Assembly (NCBI RefSeq): GCF_000826525.2
Contig: NZ_LN651324.1
Span: forward strand, 79,865-143,864
Origin: Mobilicoccus massiliensis
Lineage (GTDB): Bacteria > Actinomycetota > Actinomycetes > Actinomycetales > Dermatophilaceae
Direction of reading: 5' to 3'
DNA length: 64,000 bases
Both the position numbers and the translations under genes were made by a program. Of this stretch, positions 52,645 to 62,815 are shown piece by piece. Numbering within the stretch: position 1 is the stretch's first letter; every line of letters starts with the position of its first letter. The notes beneath the pieces were generated by a model. It did not search any database. It had not been told where the DNA came from and saw only the letters and a program-made list of their open reading frames with translations.

Positions 52645-53571
52645 ATGAGTCCCGTCATCGCGTGCAGTGACGACGACGGCCGCGAGAAGGGCATCTCCGC
52701 GGCCGTCGATGCCGTTCGCGCAGGTCACCTCGTCGTCCTGCCCACCGACACCGTGTACGGGGTCGGCGCGGACGCCTTCGACGAGCAGGCCGTCGCCGCC
52801 CTGCTCGCGGCCAAGGGGCGAGGTCGCGAGATGCCACCTCCCGTCCTCGTCCCGAGTCCCCGCACGATCGACGGGCTCGCCGTCGACGTCGCCGACTACG
52901 CCCGCCGGCTCATCGACCGGTTCTGGCCCGGGGCGCTGACGATCGTCGTCCGCGCGCAGGCCTCCCTCATGTGGGATCTCGGGGACACCAACGGCACCGT
53001 CGCGGTTCGCATGCCCGACCAGCCGCTCACCCTCGCCGTGCTCGCCGAGACCGGCCCCCTGGCGGTGACGAGCGCCAACCGTCACGGCGAACCGCCGGCC
53101 CGCACGGTCACCGAGGCGGCGAGCCAGCTCGGCCCCAGCGTCACGGTCTACCTCGACGCCGGCCCGAGTGGCGACAGCGAGGCCTCGACCATCGTCGACT
53201 GCACCGGCGACGCCCCGGTGATCCTCCGCCACGGCGCCATCCCGGAGTCCGAGATCCTCGCCGTGTCCCACGACGACCACGACGACCACGACGCGGACAC
53301 CGATGCCCCCGCTCAAACAGGCGGTTTGCCCCCGGAGGTTGCCGGGGCCCCCACTCGGACAGGCGGTTCGAACGGGGAGGACACCTACGCCCCGGCTCGG
53401 ACAGGCGGTTCCCACCCGGAGGACACCGACGCGCCCGCTCGGACAGGCGGTTTGAACGGGGAGGACACCGACGCCCCGGCTCGGACAGGCGGTTCGAACG
53501 GGGAGGATGCCGGTGCACCCGCTCGGACAGGCGGTTCGAACCACGGCTCGCACTCCGACAGCGAGGACTGA
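52645..53571 (+). CDS. tsaC: L-threonylcarbamoyladenylate synthase with a C-terminal minisatellite tail
   Basis: A 308-residue protein, of which residues 1 to about 210 form the YrdC/TsaC domain: VLPTDTVYGVGADAFDEQAV, the ATP- and bicarbonate-binding core with RPTMPxPVL form changed to GREMPPPVLV, WPGALTIVVRA and AVRMPDQP, LAVTSANRHGEPP. It makes threonylcarbamoyl-AMP for t6A37 of tRNA. There is no Sua5 extra domain. Residues about 215-308 are an unusual tail: an Asp/His-rich stretch then six 14-residue repeats (consensus APARTGGSNGEDTD) encoded by a 42-bp tandem array at 53305-53556. The tail is not part of the family and is probably disordered. ATG 52645 follows prmC by 10 bases. Confidence 0.9.
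   Translation: MSPVIACSDDDGREKGISAAVDAVRAGHLVVLPTDTVYGVGADAFDEQAVAALLAAKGRGREMPPPVLVPSPRTIDGLAVDVADYARRLIDRFWPGALTIVVRAQASLMWDLGDTNGTVAVRMPDQPLTLAVLAETGPLAVTSANRHGEPPARTVTEAASQLGPSVTVYLDAGPSGDSEASTIVDCTGDAPVILRHGAIPESEILAVSHDDHDDHDADTDAPAQTGGLPPEVAGAPTRTGGSNGEDTYAPARTGGSHPEDTDAPARTGGLNGEDTDAPARTGGSNGEDAGAPARTGGSNHGSHSDSED
53305..53556 (+). repeat. 42-bp tandem repeat, six units, in frame inside tsaC
   Basis: Units begin at 53305, 53347, 53389, 53431, 53473 and 53515, exactly 42 bases apart. Each carries GCTCGGACAGGCGGTT-type sequence (first unit GCTCAAACAGGCGGTT) and encodes 14 residues, for example APARTGGSNGEDTD. Unit-to-unit differences are mostly outside the ACAGGCGGTT core. Since 42 is a multiple of three, the frame survives changes in copy number. 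Confidence 0.92.
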
Positions 53572-53580
53572 CGACGTCGC

Positions 53581-54690
53581 ATGCGCGAATACCTGCTCGT
53601 CTTCGTCGTCGCAGTGGCGGTGACCTACGCGCTGACGCCACTGGTGCGCGTGATCGCCGTGCGCATCGGGGCGATGACGGCGGTACGGGCTCGTGACGTG
53701 CACACCTTTCCGGTGCCCCGGCTCGGGGGAGTGGCGATGCTCTTCGGGTTCCTCGCCTCGGTGGCCGTCGCGACGCGCTTGGAGCATCTGTCGCAGATCT
53801 TCGCGAGCCAGGAGATCCTCGGCATCTGCCTCGGCGCGATCCTCATCACGCTCGTCGGGGCGATCGACGACGTGCGCGAGCTCGACTGGCTCACCAAACT
53901 CGCCGGCCAGATCATCGCCACGGGGGTGATGGCCGGCCTCGGCGTCCAGTTGCTCTCGTTGCCGCTGTTCGGGGTGACCGTGCTGCCGGCCCCGGTGCTC
54001 ATGGCGCTGACGATCGTCATCGTCATCGTCACGATCAATGCGGTGAACTTCATCGACGGCCTCGACGGTCTCGCCGCCGGCATCGTCGCGATCGCCTCGC
54101 TCGCGTTCTTCCTGTACGCCTACCAGCTGTCGTTCCAGTACAACCCGCCCAACGTCTTCTCGACGGCGACGTTCGTCACGGCGGCACTGCTCGGATGCTG
54201 CGTCGGGTTCCTCCCGCACAACTTCAACCCCGCCCGGTTGTTCATGGGCGACGCGGGGGCGCTGCTGCTCGGGCTGCTGCTCTCGGCCGCGACGATCTCG
54301 ATGATGGGCAACATCGACCCGAGCGTCGAGGTGAGCCGCAACGCGACGGTCGCGATCATCCTGCCCATCGCCCTGCCCCTGGCGATCATGTCGATCCCGT
54401 TGCTCGACATGACCCTCGCGGTCGTCCGCCGCACTCGTCGAGGTCAGCGGCCCTGGCACCCGGACGCCCAGCATCTCCAGCACCGGATGCTCCAGCTCGG
54501 CCACTCCCACCGCGGCGCGGTGCTGCTGCTCTACCTGTGGGCGGCGATCATGGCGTTCGGAGCGACGTCGTTCGCGTTCGTCAGTGGCCCGCTGCCGTTG
54601 TTCTTCATCGCGGCCGGAGTCATCGCGGCGCTGCTGCTCACCGCCCGGCTCCCCACCTGGCTCACCCGGCGACGTCGGGCGACGCGCTGA
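53581..54690 (+). CDS. wecA: Polyprenyl-phosphate N-acetylglucosamine-1-phosphate transferase (WecA-like)
   Basis: A 369-residue member of the MraY/WecA PNPT family with about 11 membrane helices. Cytoplasmic active-site motifs are present: GAIDDVRELDW (Asp pair), NAVNFIDGLDGLAAG, FMGDAGALLLGL and HPDAQHLQHRML (the His-rich motif). MraY-specific features are absent and the locus corresponds to M. tuberculosis Rv1302 (wecA/rfe), which starts the linkage unit of arabinogalactan and other glycans by moving GlcNAc-1-phosphate to decaprenyl phosphate. ATG 53581 follows tsaC by nine bases. Confidence 0.9.
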   Translation: MREYLLVFVVAVAVTYALTPLVRVIAVRIGAMTAVRARDVHTFPVPRLGGVAMLFGFLASVAVATRLEHLSQIFASQEILGICLGAILITLVGAIDDVRELDWLTKLAGQIIATGVMAGLGVQLLSLPLFGVTVLPAPVLMALTIVIVIVTINAVNFIDGLDGLAAGIVAIASLAFFLYAYQLSFQYNPPNVFSTATFVTAALLGCCVGFLPHNFNPARLFMGDAGALLLGLLLSAATISMMGNIDPSVEVSRNATVAIILPIALPLAIMSIPLLDMTLAVVRRTRRGQRPWHPDAQHLQHRMLQLGHSHRGAVLLLYLWAAIMAFGATSFAFVSGPLPLFFIAAGVIAALLLTARLPTWLTRRRRATR

Positions 54691-54713
54691 CCCGTGTCAC
54701 CCGAGGCGATCGC

Positions 54714-54849
54714 GCTCCGACAGGTCGTTCGAGCCGAGGTCGAGAAGGCAAACCGCCTGTTTGAGCGGGGGTTGGGGCGGGAGGTGGGGTGGACCGCCTG
54801 TTCGAGCGGGGGTTGGCGCGCGCGGTTGGGGCGAACCGCCTGTTCGAGC
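54714..54849 (-). repeat. Inverted ACAGGCGGTT repeats with 41-42-bp period
   Basis: Reverse-complement copies of the tsaC minisatellite core lie at 54749-54766 (CAAACCGCCTGTTTGAGC, exact complement of the first tsaC unit core), 54790-54807 and 54832-54849, about 41 and 42 bases apart. A fourth, forward, weaker copy (GCTCCGACAGGTCGTTCG) is at 54714-54731. The array follows the wecA stop and could pair with it as RNA or DNA. Confidence 0.8.
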
Positions 54850-54938
54850 CGTTCGAGTCGCTCTGAGTCAGGCGTCCGAGGGGTGGGCGTTCGAGGGCGG
54901 CGGTCCTGGACGCGAAATGGTCGGTCGTGATTCTCCTG

Positions 54939-54947
54939 TGATAGCTT
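54939..54947 (+). promoter_or_regulatory. Candidate extended -10 promoter of the atp operon
   Basis: TGATAGCTT combines the TGN extension with TAGCTT. No -35 box of quality is seen. It lies about 98 bases before the first start of the atp cluster (55045). Confidence 0.35.
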
Positions 54948-55044
54948 GACCGTGCTTTGCCCGGTGTTGCGCCGCAGGCCACAGCTCGGATGTGCAAAGC
55001 ATTCCCACCGCCGATCCGCGGACGACAGGCAGGCCTTCCCCCAC

Positions 55045-55509
55045 GTGAACCTCTTGACGACGACCCGCGCGCGAACCTCGCGACGTGCCGCCGCCTCGAC
55101 CATGTGGCGACCCCTGCTGGCCGGTGGCCTCGTGCCCTGTCTCGGGCTCGCCCCGGTCGCGGGCGTGGTGGGCTGGACGATGGGCGGAAGCCCCACGGCC
55201 TCGAGCGCGCTATTCGGTCTGGGTCTGGCCACCCTGTTCTTCCTCGTCGGGTTCGCGTGCCTGCGTCTCGTCCTGGCCGGCCCGGCCTCTGGCCAGATGG
55301 CGGGGGCGCTCGGCGTCTTCTTCGTCCAGGTCTTCCTGCTGCTCGGTCTCGTCGACGTCATCGAGGCCGTTCCCGGTCTCGACGGACGGGCCTTCGCGGT
55401 GGGCGGCCTCGTCGCCGCGCTCGCCTGGCAGGCGGGGCAGGCGTGGGCCGTGCTGCGCACCCGTCGCCTCACCTACGGCGACCTCGAGATGCCGGGTGAC
55501 GCGTCGTGA
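55045..55509 (+). CDS. AtpI-like membrane protein of the atp operon
   Basis: About 154 residues with four hydrophobic segments (LLAGGLVPCLGLAPVAGVVGW, ALFGLGLATLFFLVGFACLRLVL, MAGALGVFFVQVFLLLGLV, FAVGGLVAALAWQAGQAWAVL). Position between wecA and atpB matches Rv1303 of M. tuberculosis, the ATP synthase I-type protein. The start is uncertain: GTG 55045 is the first in-frame codon after the shadow region, and ATG 55102 (MWRPLLAGG) is possible. Its stop overlaps the next GTG (GTGA at 55506-55509). Confidence 0.7.
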   Translation: MNLLTTTRARTSRRAAASTMWRPLLAGGLVPCLGLAPVAGVVGWTMGGSPTASSALFGLGLATLFFLVGFACLRLVLAGPASGQMAGALGVFFVQVFLLLGLVDVIEAVPGLDGRAFAVGGLVAALAWQAGQAWAVLRTRRLTYGDLEMPGDAS

Positions 55510-55886
55510 ATTCGCCCACACCGGCCGGGACCGCGTCGGGTCTCTCGGGCCCTCGCGCGGGCTCCACGCTCGCCGAGTCCGAGATCCGTGGGCAGGGGAT
55601 CGAGACCGAGGCAGCGACGGGTGTGACCGCCTACCTTCTCGCGGGACCCCTGACCTTCGGCGGCATCGGATATGGTCTGGACCGGTGGCTGGGCACGACC
55701 TGGATCGTCGCTGTCGGCATCCTGAGCGGCGTGGCTTTGGCCATCTATGTCATCTGGCTTCGATACGGTGACGGAACACCCGCCCCGACTGCGTCGGGTG
55801 ACCCGTGCCCTGAGCGCCACAACGCGGATCCTGCCTCCTCCGAGGTCGTCTCCGCCGGTATCACAACGAACGAGGAGAGCCAGTGA
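55506..55886 (+). CDS. AtpZ/AtpI-family small membrane protein
   Basis: A 126-residue protein with two membrane helices: AYLLAGPLTFGGIGYGLDRWLG (about 42-63) and WIVAVGILSGVALAIYVIWL (about 66-85). The GPLxFGGxGYGLDRWLG signature is that of AtpZ-type proteins, which help assemble the c ring or carry ions near it. The N-terminal (Pro/Ser/Gly-rich) and C-terminal (acidic) tails look disordered. GTG start and stop overlap both neighbours (GTGA at 55506 and at 55883-55886). Confidence 0.8.
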   Translation: MNSPTPAGTASGLSGPRAGSTLAESEIRGQGIETEAATGVTAYLLAGPLTFGGIGYGLDRWLGTTWIVAVGILSGVALAIYVIWLRYGDGTPAPTASGDPCPERHNADPASSEVVSAGITTNEESQ

Positions 55887-56692
55887 ACGTCATCTCGATG
55901 ACGGCATCGAGTGCAGTGATGGCCGGCGGTGAGGGGGTCTTCACGCCGCCGAACCCGACGGACTTCTGGCAGCCGCTGATCGGCTCCGGGGCCTGGGCCT
56001 TCACCCGTCCGATGGCGCTGCTGCTCATCGCAGGTCTGTTCGTCGGCGGCATGACGCTGTGGATGTCAAGTGGCGCCGCCGCCGTGCCGAGCCGCAAGCA
56101 GTACTACCTCGAACTGCTCTACAACTTCGTGCGTAACAGCATCGCGCGCGACATGATCGGCGGAGCCCACTTCAAGCGGTTCCTCCCTCTGCTCTTCGCG
56201 CTCTTCACGTTCATCCTCGTGAACAACCTCATGGGCGTCATCCCGCCCTTCCAGAACCCGCCGATGGCGCGGATCGGGTTCCCGATCGCCCTCACCCTCG
56301 TGGCCTACATCGCCTACCACTACGTGGGGCTCAAGCGGTACGGCCTCTTCGGCTACTTCAAGCACATGATCCCGCCGGGCCTGCCCCTGTGGATCGCGCC
56401 GGTCATCTTCGTGCTCGAGCTCATCACGTACTTCATCACTCGGCCGCTCACCCTGGCCCTGCGTCTCTTCGGCAACATGTTCGCCGGCCACATGGTGCTC
56501 GTGCTCTTCATCCTCGGTGGCGAGTTCCTCCTCTTCCACGGAGAGGGCCTGCTCAAGGCCGCCGGCGTCGCCTCGCTCGGCATGGGCGTACTCATGACCG
56601 TGTTCGAGCTGCTGATCCAGTTCCTGCAGGCCTACGTCTTCACGCTGCTCACGGCGTCCTACATCGCCACGGCGCTCGCCGACGACCACTGA
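55883..56692 (+). CDS. atpB: F1Fo ATP synthase subunit a
   Basis: A 269-residue, five- to six-helix membrane protein. Arg194 in LALRLFGNM is the essential proton-channel residue, and LLIQFLQAYVFTLLTASYI is the typical last helix. GTG 55883 overlaps the upstream stop. With subunit c it forms the proton path of Fo. Two in-frame ATG codons follow at residues 6 and 13 but context favours the overlap start. Confidence 0.95.
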   Translation: MNVISMTASSAVMAGGEGVFTPPNPTDFWQPLIGSGAWAFTRPMALLLIAGLFVGGMTLWMSSGAAAVPSRKQYYLELLYNFVRNSIARDMIGGAHFKRFLPLLFALFTFILVNNLMGVIPPFQNPPMARIGFPIALTLVAYIAYHYVGLKRYGLFGYFKHMIPPGLPLWIAPVIFVLELITYFITRPLTLALRLFGNMFAGHMVLVLFILGGEFLLFHGEGLLKAAGVASLGMGVLMTVFELLIQFLQAYVFTLLTASYIATALADDH

Positions 56693-56798
56693 GTCGGCCT
56701 CTCGACCTCGACGCCTCGGCGTCGCGACCACAACCGAATAGCACTCCGAACTCCCGGCGACCCGCGCCGGAACGTCCCACGAAAAGGAACGCATCACC

Positions 56799-57002
56799 AT
56801 GACCGGCTCCCTGTCCCTCGTCGGCTACGGCATCTCGACGCTCGGCCCGGCGCTCGCCGTCGGCCTCATCTTCGCCGCGCTCATCAACGGTGTCGCCCGT
56901 CAGCCGGAGGCCCGCAACGTCCTCCAGCCGCTCGCCATCCTGGGCTTCGCCGTCGCCGAGGCGCTCGCCATCCTGGGCTTCGTCCTCTACTTCATCCAGT
57001 GA
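56799..57002 (+). CDS. atpE: F1Fo ATP synthase subunit c
   Basis: 67 residues, two helices and a polar loop (NGVARQPEARNV). Glu54 in GFAVAEALAILG is the proton-carrying carboxylate. The glycine-rich first helix (GISTLGPALAVGLIFAAL) is typical. An AAAAGGAA stretch (56779-56786) about 12 bases before ATG 56799 can serve for ribosome binding. The 106-bp gap from atpB is the first of the larger spacers in the operon. Confidence 0.95.
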   Translation: MTGSLSLVGYGISTLGPALAVGLIFAALINGVARQPEARNVLQPLAILGFAVAEALAILGFVLYFIQ

Positions 57003-57090
57003 GCCGGCGCGCAGCGCGCGCCCACCTCACCACTTCAGGCCGTCCCCGCTTCGGCGGGACGGAGCAGAAGCCCGGTCCTAGGAGAAACCC

Positions 57091-57705
57091 GTGCACAACA
57101 GCCTGACGCAGCACGTCGTGGCGCTCGCACCCGCCGCAGGCGGCGGTGGCGGTGACACCGGCGAAGGCCTGCCGATCCTTCCCCACACCGGGGAACTCGT
57201 CTTCGGCCTCGTCGTCTTCCTCGTGCTGCTCGCCGTCATCTGGAAGAAGGTCGTCCCCAACCTCGAGCGTGCGTACACCGAGCGCGCCGAGGCCATCGAG
57301 GGCGACATGGGCCGGGCCGAGCGTGCTCTCGCCGAGGCCGAGCAGACCAAGCGTCAGTACGAGCAGCAGCTGACCGAGGCCCGCACCGAGGCCGCGCACA
57401 TCCGCGAGGAGGCGCGCGAGCAGGGTGCGAGCATCATCGCCGAGATGCGTGGCGAGGCGCAGGCCGAGGCCGCGCGCATCACCGAGACCGCGCACAAGCA
57501 GATCGAGGCCGAGCGCCAGCAGGCGTTCACCCAGCTTCGTGGCGAGGTCGGCCGCATCTCGACCGATCTCGCGAGCCGCATCGTCGGTGAGTCCCTGCAC
57601 GACGAGGCCCGTCAGAAGGGCATCGTCGAGCGGTTCCTCGCCGATCTCGAGGCCGGCGACGTGCGCCGCGAGTCCCTCACGGGACCTGAGGGGAGCGATC
57701 GCTGA
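57091..57705 (+). CDS. atpF: F1Fo ATP synthase subunit b
   Basis: 204 residues. One membrane helix (about 30-52, LVFGLVVFLVLLAVIWKKVV) is followed by a long Ala/Glu/Arg coiled coil (about 60-170), the peripheral stalk. GTG 57091 has AGGAG ten bases upstream. Its stop shares a base with the atpH start (TGATG at 57703-57707). Confidence 0.94.
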   Translation: MHNSLTQHVVALAPAAGGGGGDTGEGLPILPHTGELVFGLVVFLVLLAVIWKKVVPNLERAYTERAEAIEGDMGRAERALAEAEQTKRQYEQQLTEARTEAAHIREEAREQGASIIAEMRGEAQAEAARITETAHKQIEAERQQAFTQLRGEVGRISTDLASRIVGESLHDEARQKGIVERFLADLEAGDVRRESLTGPEGSDR

Positions 57706-58517
57706 TGGAGGGCCCCTCGCGCGGATCGTGGGCTGCCGCCGAGAAGACCTTGAGCGAGGTCCTCTCCGGCGTCGACGCCCGCACCCTCGCGGGTGAGATC
57801 TTCGCCATCGGAGAATCCGTCGACTCCAACCTGCCGCTGCGTCGGGCCCTGTCCGACCCGTCGCGGGACGCCGGCCCCAAGCGGGCGCTCGCGCACTCCC
57901 TCTTCGAGGGCAAGGTCTCCCCGGAGGCCCTGCGCATCGTCGAGGAGGTCGCGGCCGGCCGCTGGGCGCAGGAGCAGGATCTCGTCGACGCTCTCGAGCG
58001 TCTCGGCATCGACGCGGTCTTCGCGGCCGCGGAGAAGGACGGAGTGCTCGACAAGGTCGAGGACGAGCTCTTCCGCTTCGAGCGTCTGGTCGCCTCCGAC
58101 CACGAGCTGGCGAGCGCGATCTCGCGGGCCGACGTCGACGCGTCCTTGCGGGCCAAGCTCGTTGTCGACCTGCTGGCCGGGCGCACGTTGCCCGACACGG
58201 TGTGGTTGGCGCAGCGCCCGATCCTGCACCCGCGGGGTCGCAAGTACTCGGCGGCCATCTGGCGACAGCTCAAGATCGCGGCCCGGCGCCGACAGCAGAT
58301 CACGGCGGTCGTCACCAGCGCCGTCGAGCTCGACGACCGGCAGCGGGCCCGCCTCGCCGAGGGTCTGTCCAAGTTGTACGGCCGCAGCGTGTTCGTCACC
58401 GGCGTCGTCGACCCCTCCGTCATCGGCGGGCTCAAGGTGAACATCGGCGACGAGATCATCGACGGCACCATCGCGCGGCGCCTCCACGACGTCCGTCGCA
58501 CCATGGGCGCGGGCTGA
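57705..58517 (+). CDS. atpH: F1Fo ATP synthase subunit delta
   Basis: 270 residues. The C-terminal part carries the family features (RQQITAVVTSAVELDDRQ, YGRSVFVTGVVDPSVIGGLKVNIGDEIIDGTIARRL). The N-terminal six-helix bundle has the actinobacterial length (E. coli delta: 177), as in mycobacteria and relatives where a b-delta-like extension occurs. It is coupled to atpF and precedes atpA by 100 bp. Confidence 0.93.
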   Translation: MEGPSRGSWAAAEKTLSEVLSGVDARTLAGEIFAIGESVDSNLPLRRALSDPSRDAGPKRALAHSLFEGKVSPEALRIVEEVAAGRWAQEQDLVDALERLGIDAVFAAAEKDGVLDKVEDELFRFERLVASDHELASAISRADVDASLRAKLVVDLLAGRTLPDTVWLAQRPILHPRGRKYSAAIWRQLKIAARRRQQITAVVTSAVELDDRQRARLAEGLSKLYGRSVFVTGVVDPSVIGGLKVNIGDEIIDGTIARRLHDVRRTMGAG

Positions 58518-58617
58518 GTCCCGACCCCACCGGCGGGCAGCCGCCACCCAGACCACAGCAGCACACCGCTTCTCACCCGGCCCCCGCCGGAGGAGCTGAC
58601 AGGAGAGAGACGAAACG

Positions 58618-60249
58618 ATGGCGGAGCTTACGATCCGTCCGGAGGAGATCCGGGCCGCACTGGACTCCTTCGTTCAGTCCTACGAGCCCGACGCGGCCAC
58701 CCGCGAAGAGGTCGGCCGGGTCGTCGACGCCGGTGACGGCATCGCCCACGTCGAGGGCCTGCCCTCGGCCATGGCGAACGAACTGCTGCAGTTCGAGGAC
58801 GGCACCCTCGGCCTCGCGCTCAACCTCGACGTCCACGAGATCGGTGTCATCGTCCTCGGCGACTTCGCCGGCATCGAGGAGGGCCAGACCGTCAAGCGCA
58901 CGGGCGAGGTCCTCTCGGTCCCGGTCGGCGACGCGTTCATGGGCCGCGTGGTCAACCCCCTCGGTCAGCCGATCGACGGCCTGGGTGAGATCGAGAGCGA
59001 GGACATCCGCGAGCTCGAGCTCCAGGCCCCCAACGTCATGCAGCGCAAGTCGGTGCACGAGCCGCTGCAGACCGGCATCAAGGCCGTCGACTCGATGATC
59101 CCGATCGGCCGCGGTCAGCGTCAGCTCATCATCGGCGACCGTCAGACGGGTAAGACCACCGTCGCGGTCGACACGATCCTCAACCAGAAGGCCAACTGGG
59201 AGTCGGGCGACCCCGAGAAGCAGGTCCGCTGCATCTACGTCGCCATCGGCCAGAAGGGCTCGACGATCGCCTCGGTGCGCGGCACCCTCGAGGAGGCCGG
59301 CGCGATGGAGTACACGACCATCGTCGCGGCCCCCGCCTCCGACGCCGCGGGCTTCAAGTACCTCGCGCCCTACACCGGCTCGGCCATCGGCCAGCACTGG
59401 ATGTACAAGGGCAAGCACGTGCTCATCGTGTTCGACGACCTGAGCAAGCAGGCCGAGGCCTACCGCGCCGTGTCGCTGCTGCTGCGTCGCCCGCCGGGCC
59501 GTGAGGCCTACCCCGGCGACGTGTTCTACCTGCACAGCCGCCTGCTCGAGCGTTGCGCCAAGCTGTCGGACGACATGGGCGCGGGCTCGATGACCGGTCT
59601 GCCGATCATCGAGACCAAGGCCGGCGACGTCTCGGCGTACATCCCGACGAACGTCATCTCCATCACCGACGGCCAGATCTACCTGCAGGCCGACCTGTTC
59701 AACGCCAACGTGCGCCCCGCGATCGACGTGGGTGTCTCGGTGTCGCGAGTCGGTGGTGCCGCGCAGATCAAGGCGATGAAGGAGGTCTCCGGTCGTCTCA
59801 AGCTCGACCTCGCGCAGTTCCGCGCGATGGAGGCCTTCGCGATGTTCGCCTCCGACCTCGACGCGGCCTCCCGGGCGCAGCTCGCCCGCGGTGCGCGCCT
59901 CGTCGAGCTGCTCAAGCAGCCGCAGTCCTCGCCCATGCCGGTCGAGGAGCAGGTCGTCGCGGTGTGGGCCGGTACCACCGGCAAGCTCGACGACATCGAG
60001 ACCTCCGACGTGCGCCGCTTCGAGGCGGAGTTCATCGACGACGTGCGTCGCAACCACGGCGGCATCCTCGAGGCGATCCGCGAGAGCAAGAAGCTCGCCG
60101 ACGAGACCAAGCAGGCGATGGAAGAGGCCATGGACGCCTTCAAGCGCAACTTCCGTCCGGGCGAGGACAACCCGCAGGTCGCGGTGCAGGACGACCTGGG
60201 TGAGGAAGAGGCTCGCGAGAGCGACCAGGAGCAGATCGTCCGTCACTGA
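58618..60249 (+). CDS. atpA: F1Fo ATP synthase subunit alpha
   Basis: 543 residues. Walker A GDRQTGKT at 173-180, [40 protein letters not shown] region (given here by position, about 276-312) and the alpha-specific [13 protein letters not shown] are intact. A C-terminal extension of about 35 residues after the helical domain (acidic, [11 protein letters not shown]) is typical of actinobacteria such as M. tuberculosis. ATG 58618 has GGAGAGAG (58602-58609) upstream. Confidence 0.96.
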   Translation: MAELTIRPEEIRAALDSFVQSYEPDAATREEVGRVVDAGDGIAHVEGLPSAMANELLQFEDGTLGLALNLDVHEIGVIVLGDFAGIEEGQTVKRTGEVLSVPVGDAFMGRVVNPLGQPIDGLGEIESEDIRELELQAPNVMQRKSVHEPLQTGIKAVDSMIPIGRGQRQLIIGDRQTGKTTVAVDTILNQKANWESGDPEKQVRCIYVAIGQKGSTIASVRGTLEEAGAMEYTTIVAAPASDAAGFKYLAPYTGSAIGQHWMYKGKHVLIVFDDLSKQAEAYRAVSLLLRRPPGREAYPGDVFYLHSRLLERCAKLSDDMGAGSMTGLPIIETKAGDVSAYIPTNVISITDGQIYLQADLFNANVRPAIDVGVSVSRVGGAAQIKAMKEVSGRLKLDLAQFRAMEAFAMFASDLDAASRAQLARGARLVELLKQPQSSPMPVEEQVVAVWAGTTGKLDDIETSDVRRFEAEFIDDVRRNHGGILEAIRESKKLADETKQAMEEAMDAFKRNFRPGEDNPQVAVQDDLGEEEARESDQEQIVRH

Positions 60250-60357
60250 GCGGACGACCAGGGGACGGCCGGCCCGCGAGCCGGCACCGGTCGTCCCCGC
60301 GGCGGGTGACCGCCGGCAGCATCGAGAGCAGTCACGAACCAGGAAGGGCGGAAACAC

Positions 60358-61281
60358 ATGGGAGCGCAGATCCGGGTCTACCGGCAGCGCATCCGCTCCG
60401 TCAGCTCGATCAAGAAGATCACTCGGGCGATGGAGCTCATGGCGGCCTCGCGCGTCGTCAAGGCGAGGCAGCGGGTGGACGACACCACGCCGTACTCGAC
60501 CGCCCTCTCGCGGGCGCTTTCGGCCGTCGCGTCCCACGGTGAGGTGGAGCACCCCATGCTCACCGAGCCGGAGGACCCCAAGCGCGTCGCCGTGCTCGTC
60601 CTGACGAGCAACCGCGGCCTCGCCGGCGCCTACGCCTCGTCGGTGCTCAAGGAGAGCGAGCGCCTCATCGAGCGCCTGCGCAGCGAGGGCAAGGAGGTCG
60701 TGCCCTACCTCGTCGGACGCAAGGCCATCCGCTACTACAACTTCCGTCACCGCGAGTTCGCGGAGTCGTGGGAGGACTCGACCGACGCGCCCACGTTCGA
60801 GACGGCGAAGTCGATCAGCGACACGCTGCTCACGGCGTTCCTCGACAAGGAGAACCCGGGGTCGGTCGACGAGGTCCACGTCGTCTACACGAGGTTCCGC
60901 ACCATGGTGACCCAGGAGCCACAGAACCTGCGGCTGCTGCCGATCCAGGTGGTCGACGCCGACGAGGCCTCCGACGAGACGCGCGGGCGCACCGCGAAGC
61001 CGACCGAGATGCTGCCGCTGTACGAGTTCGAGCCGAACGCCGAAGAGGTGCTCGACGCGGTGCTGCCGCAGTACGTCACCCACCGGATCTACAACTGCCT
61101 GCTGCAGGCGGCGGCCTCGGAGCTCGCTGCCCGCCAGCGCGCGATGAAGTCGGCCACCGACAACGCCGACGAGCTCATCAAGACCTACACCCGGCTGGCC
61201 AACGAGGCACGCCAGGCGGAGATCACCCAAGAGATCAGCGAGATCGTGGGCGGCGCCAACGCCCTCGCGGACTCCAAGTAA
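60358..61281 (+). CDS. atpG: F1Fo ATP synthase subunit gamma
   Basis: 307 residues, rotor shaft of F1. N-terminal helix [20 protein letters not shown], the central [15 protein letters not shown] and C-terminal helix [20 protein letters not shown] match the family; the loop around residues 195-215 ([17 protein letters not shown]) resembles the extra gamma loop described in mycobacteria. ATG 60358 has AGGAAGGGC about nine bases upstream. It follows atpA by 108 bp. Confidence 0.95.
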   Translation: MGAQIRVYRQRIRSVSSIKKITRAMELMAASRVVKARQRVDDTTPYSTALSRALSAVASHGEVEHPMLTEPEDPKRVAVLVLTSNRGLAGAYASSVLKESERLIERLRSEGKEVVPYLVGRKAIRYYNFRHREFAESWEDSTDAPTFETAKSISDTLLTAFLDKENPGSVDEVHVVYTRFRTMVTQEPQNLRLLPIQVVDADEASDETRGRTAKPTEMLPLYEFEPNAEEVLDAVLPQYVTHRIYNCLLQAAASELAARQRAMKSATDNADELIKTYTRLANEARQAEITQEISEIVGGANALADSK

Positions 61282-62763
<1,482 letters not shown>

Positions 62764-62782
62764 CCCACCGGGTCCACACACG

Positions 62783-62815
62783 ACGGGCCTCACAGCGACT
62801 CGCTGTGGGGCCCGT
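62783..62815 (+). terminator. Terminator hairpin closing the atp operon after atpD
   Basis: Arms 62783-62797 and 62801-62815 pair over 15 bp with a three-base loop (ACT); the single mismatch is a U-G pair in RNA. It starts 19 bases after the atpD stop and leaves no room for atpC in the operon. Confidence 0.85.

Larger units (their letters stand above)
54691..55044. other. Intergenic region after wecA: inverted ACAGGC repeats and the likely atp promoter
   Basis: 354 bases without a gene. The left part (54714-54849) holds four copies of the ACAGG-type core, described separately. The right part holds a candidate extended -10 box at 54939-54947. A long open frame on the minus strand here reads PAQTGGL-like peptides from the repeats and is not considered a gene. 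Confidence 0.6.

Noticed and set aside
53305..53556. A CRISPR array
   Set aside because: The repeats are directly tandem and nearly identical over the whole 42 bases, with no variable spacers and no cas genes, and they are translated in frame within tsaC.
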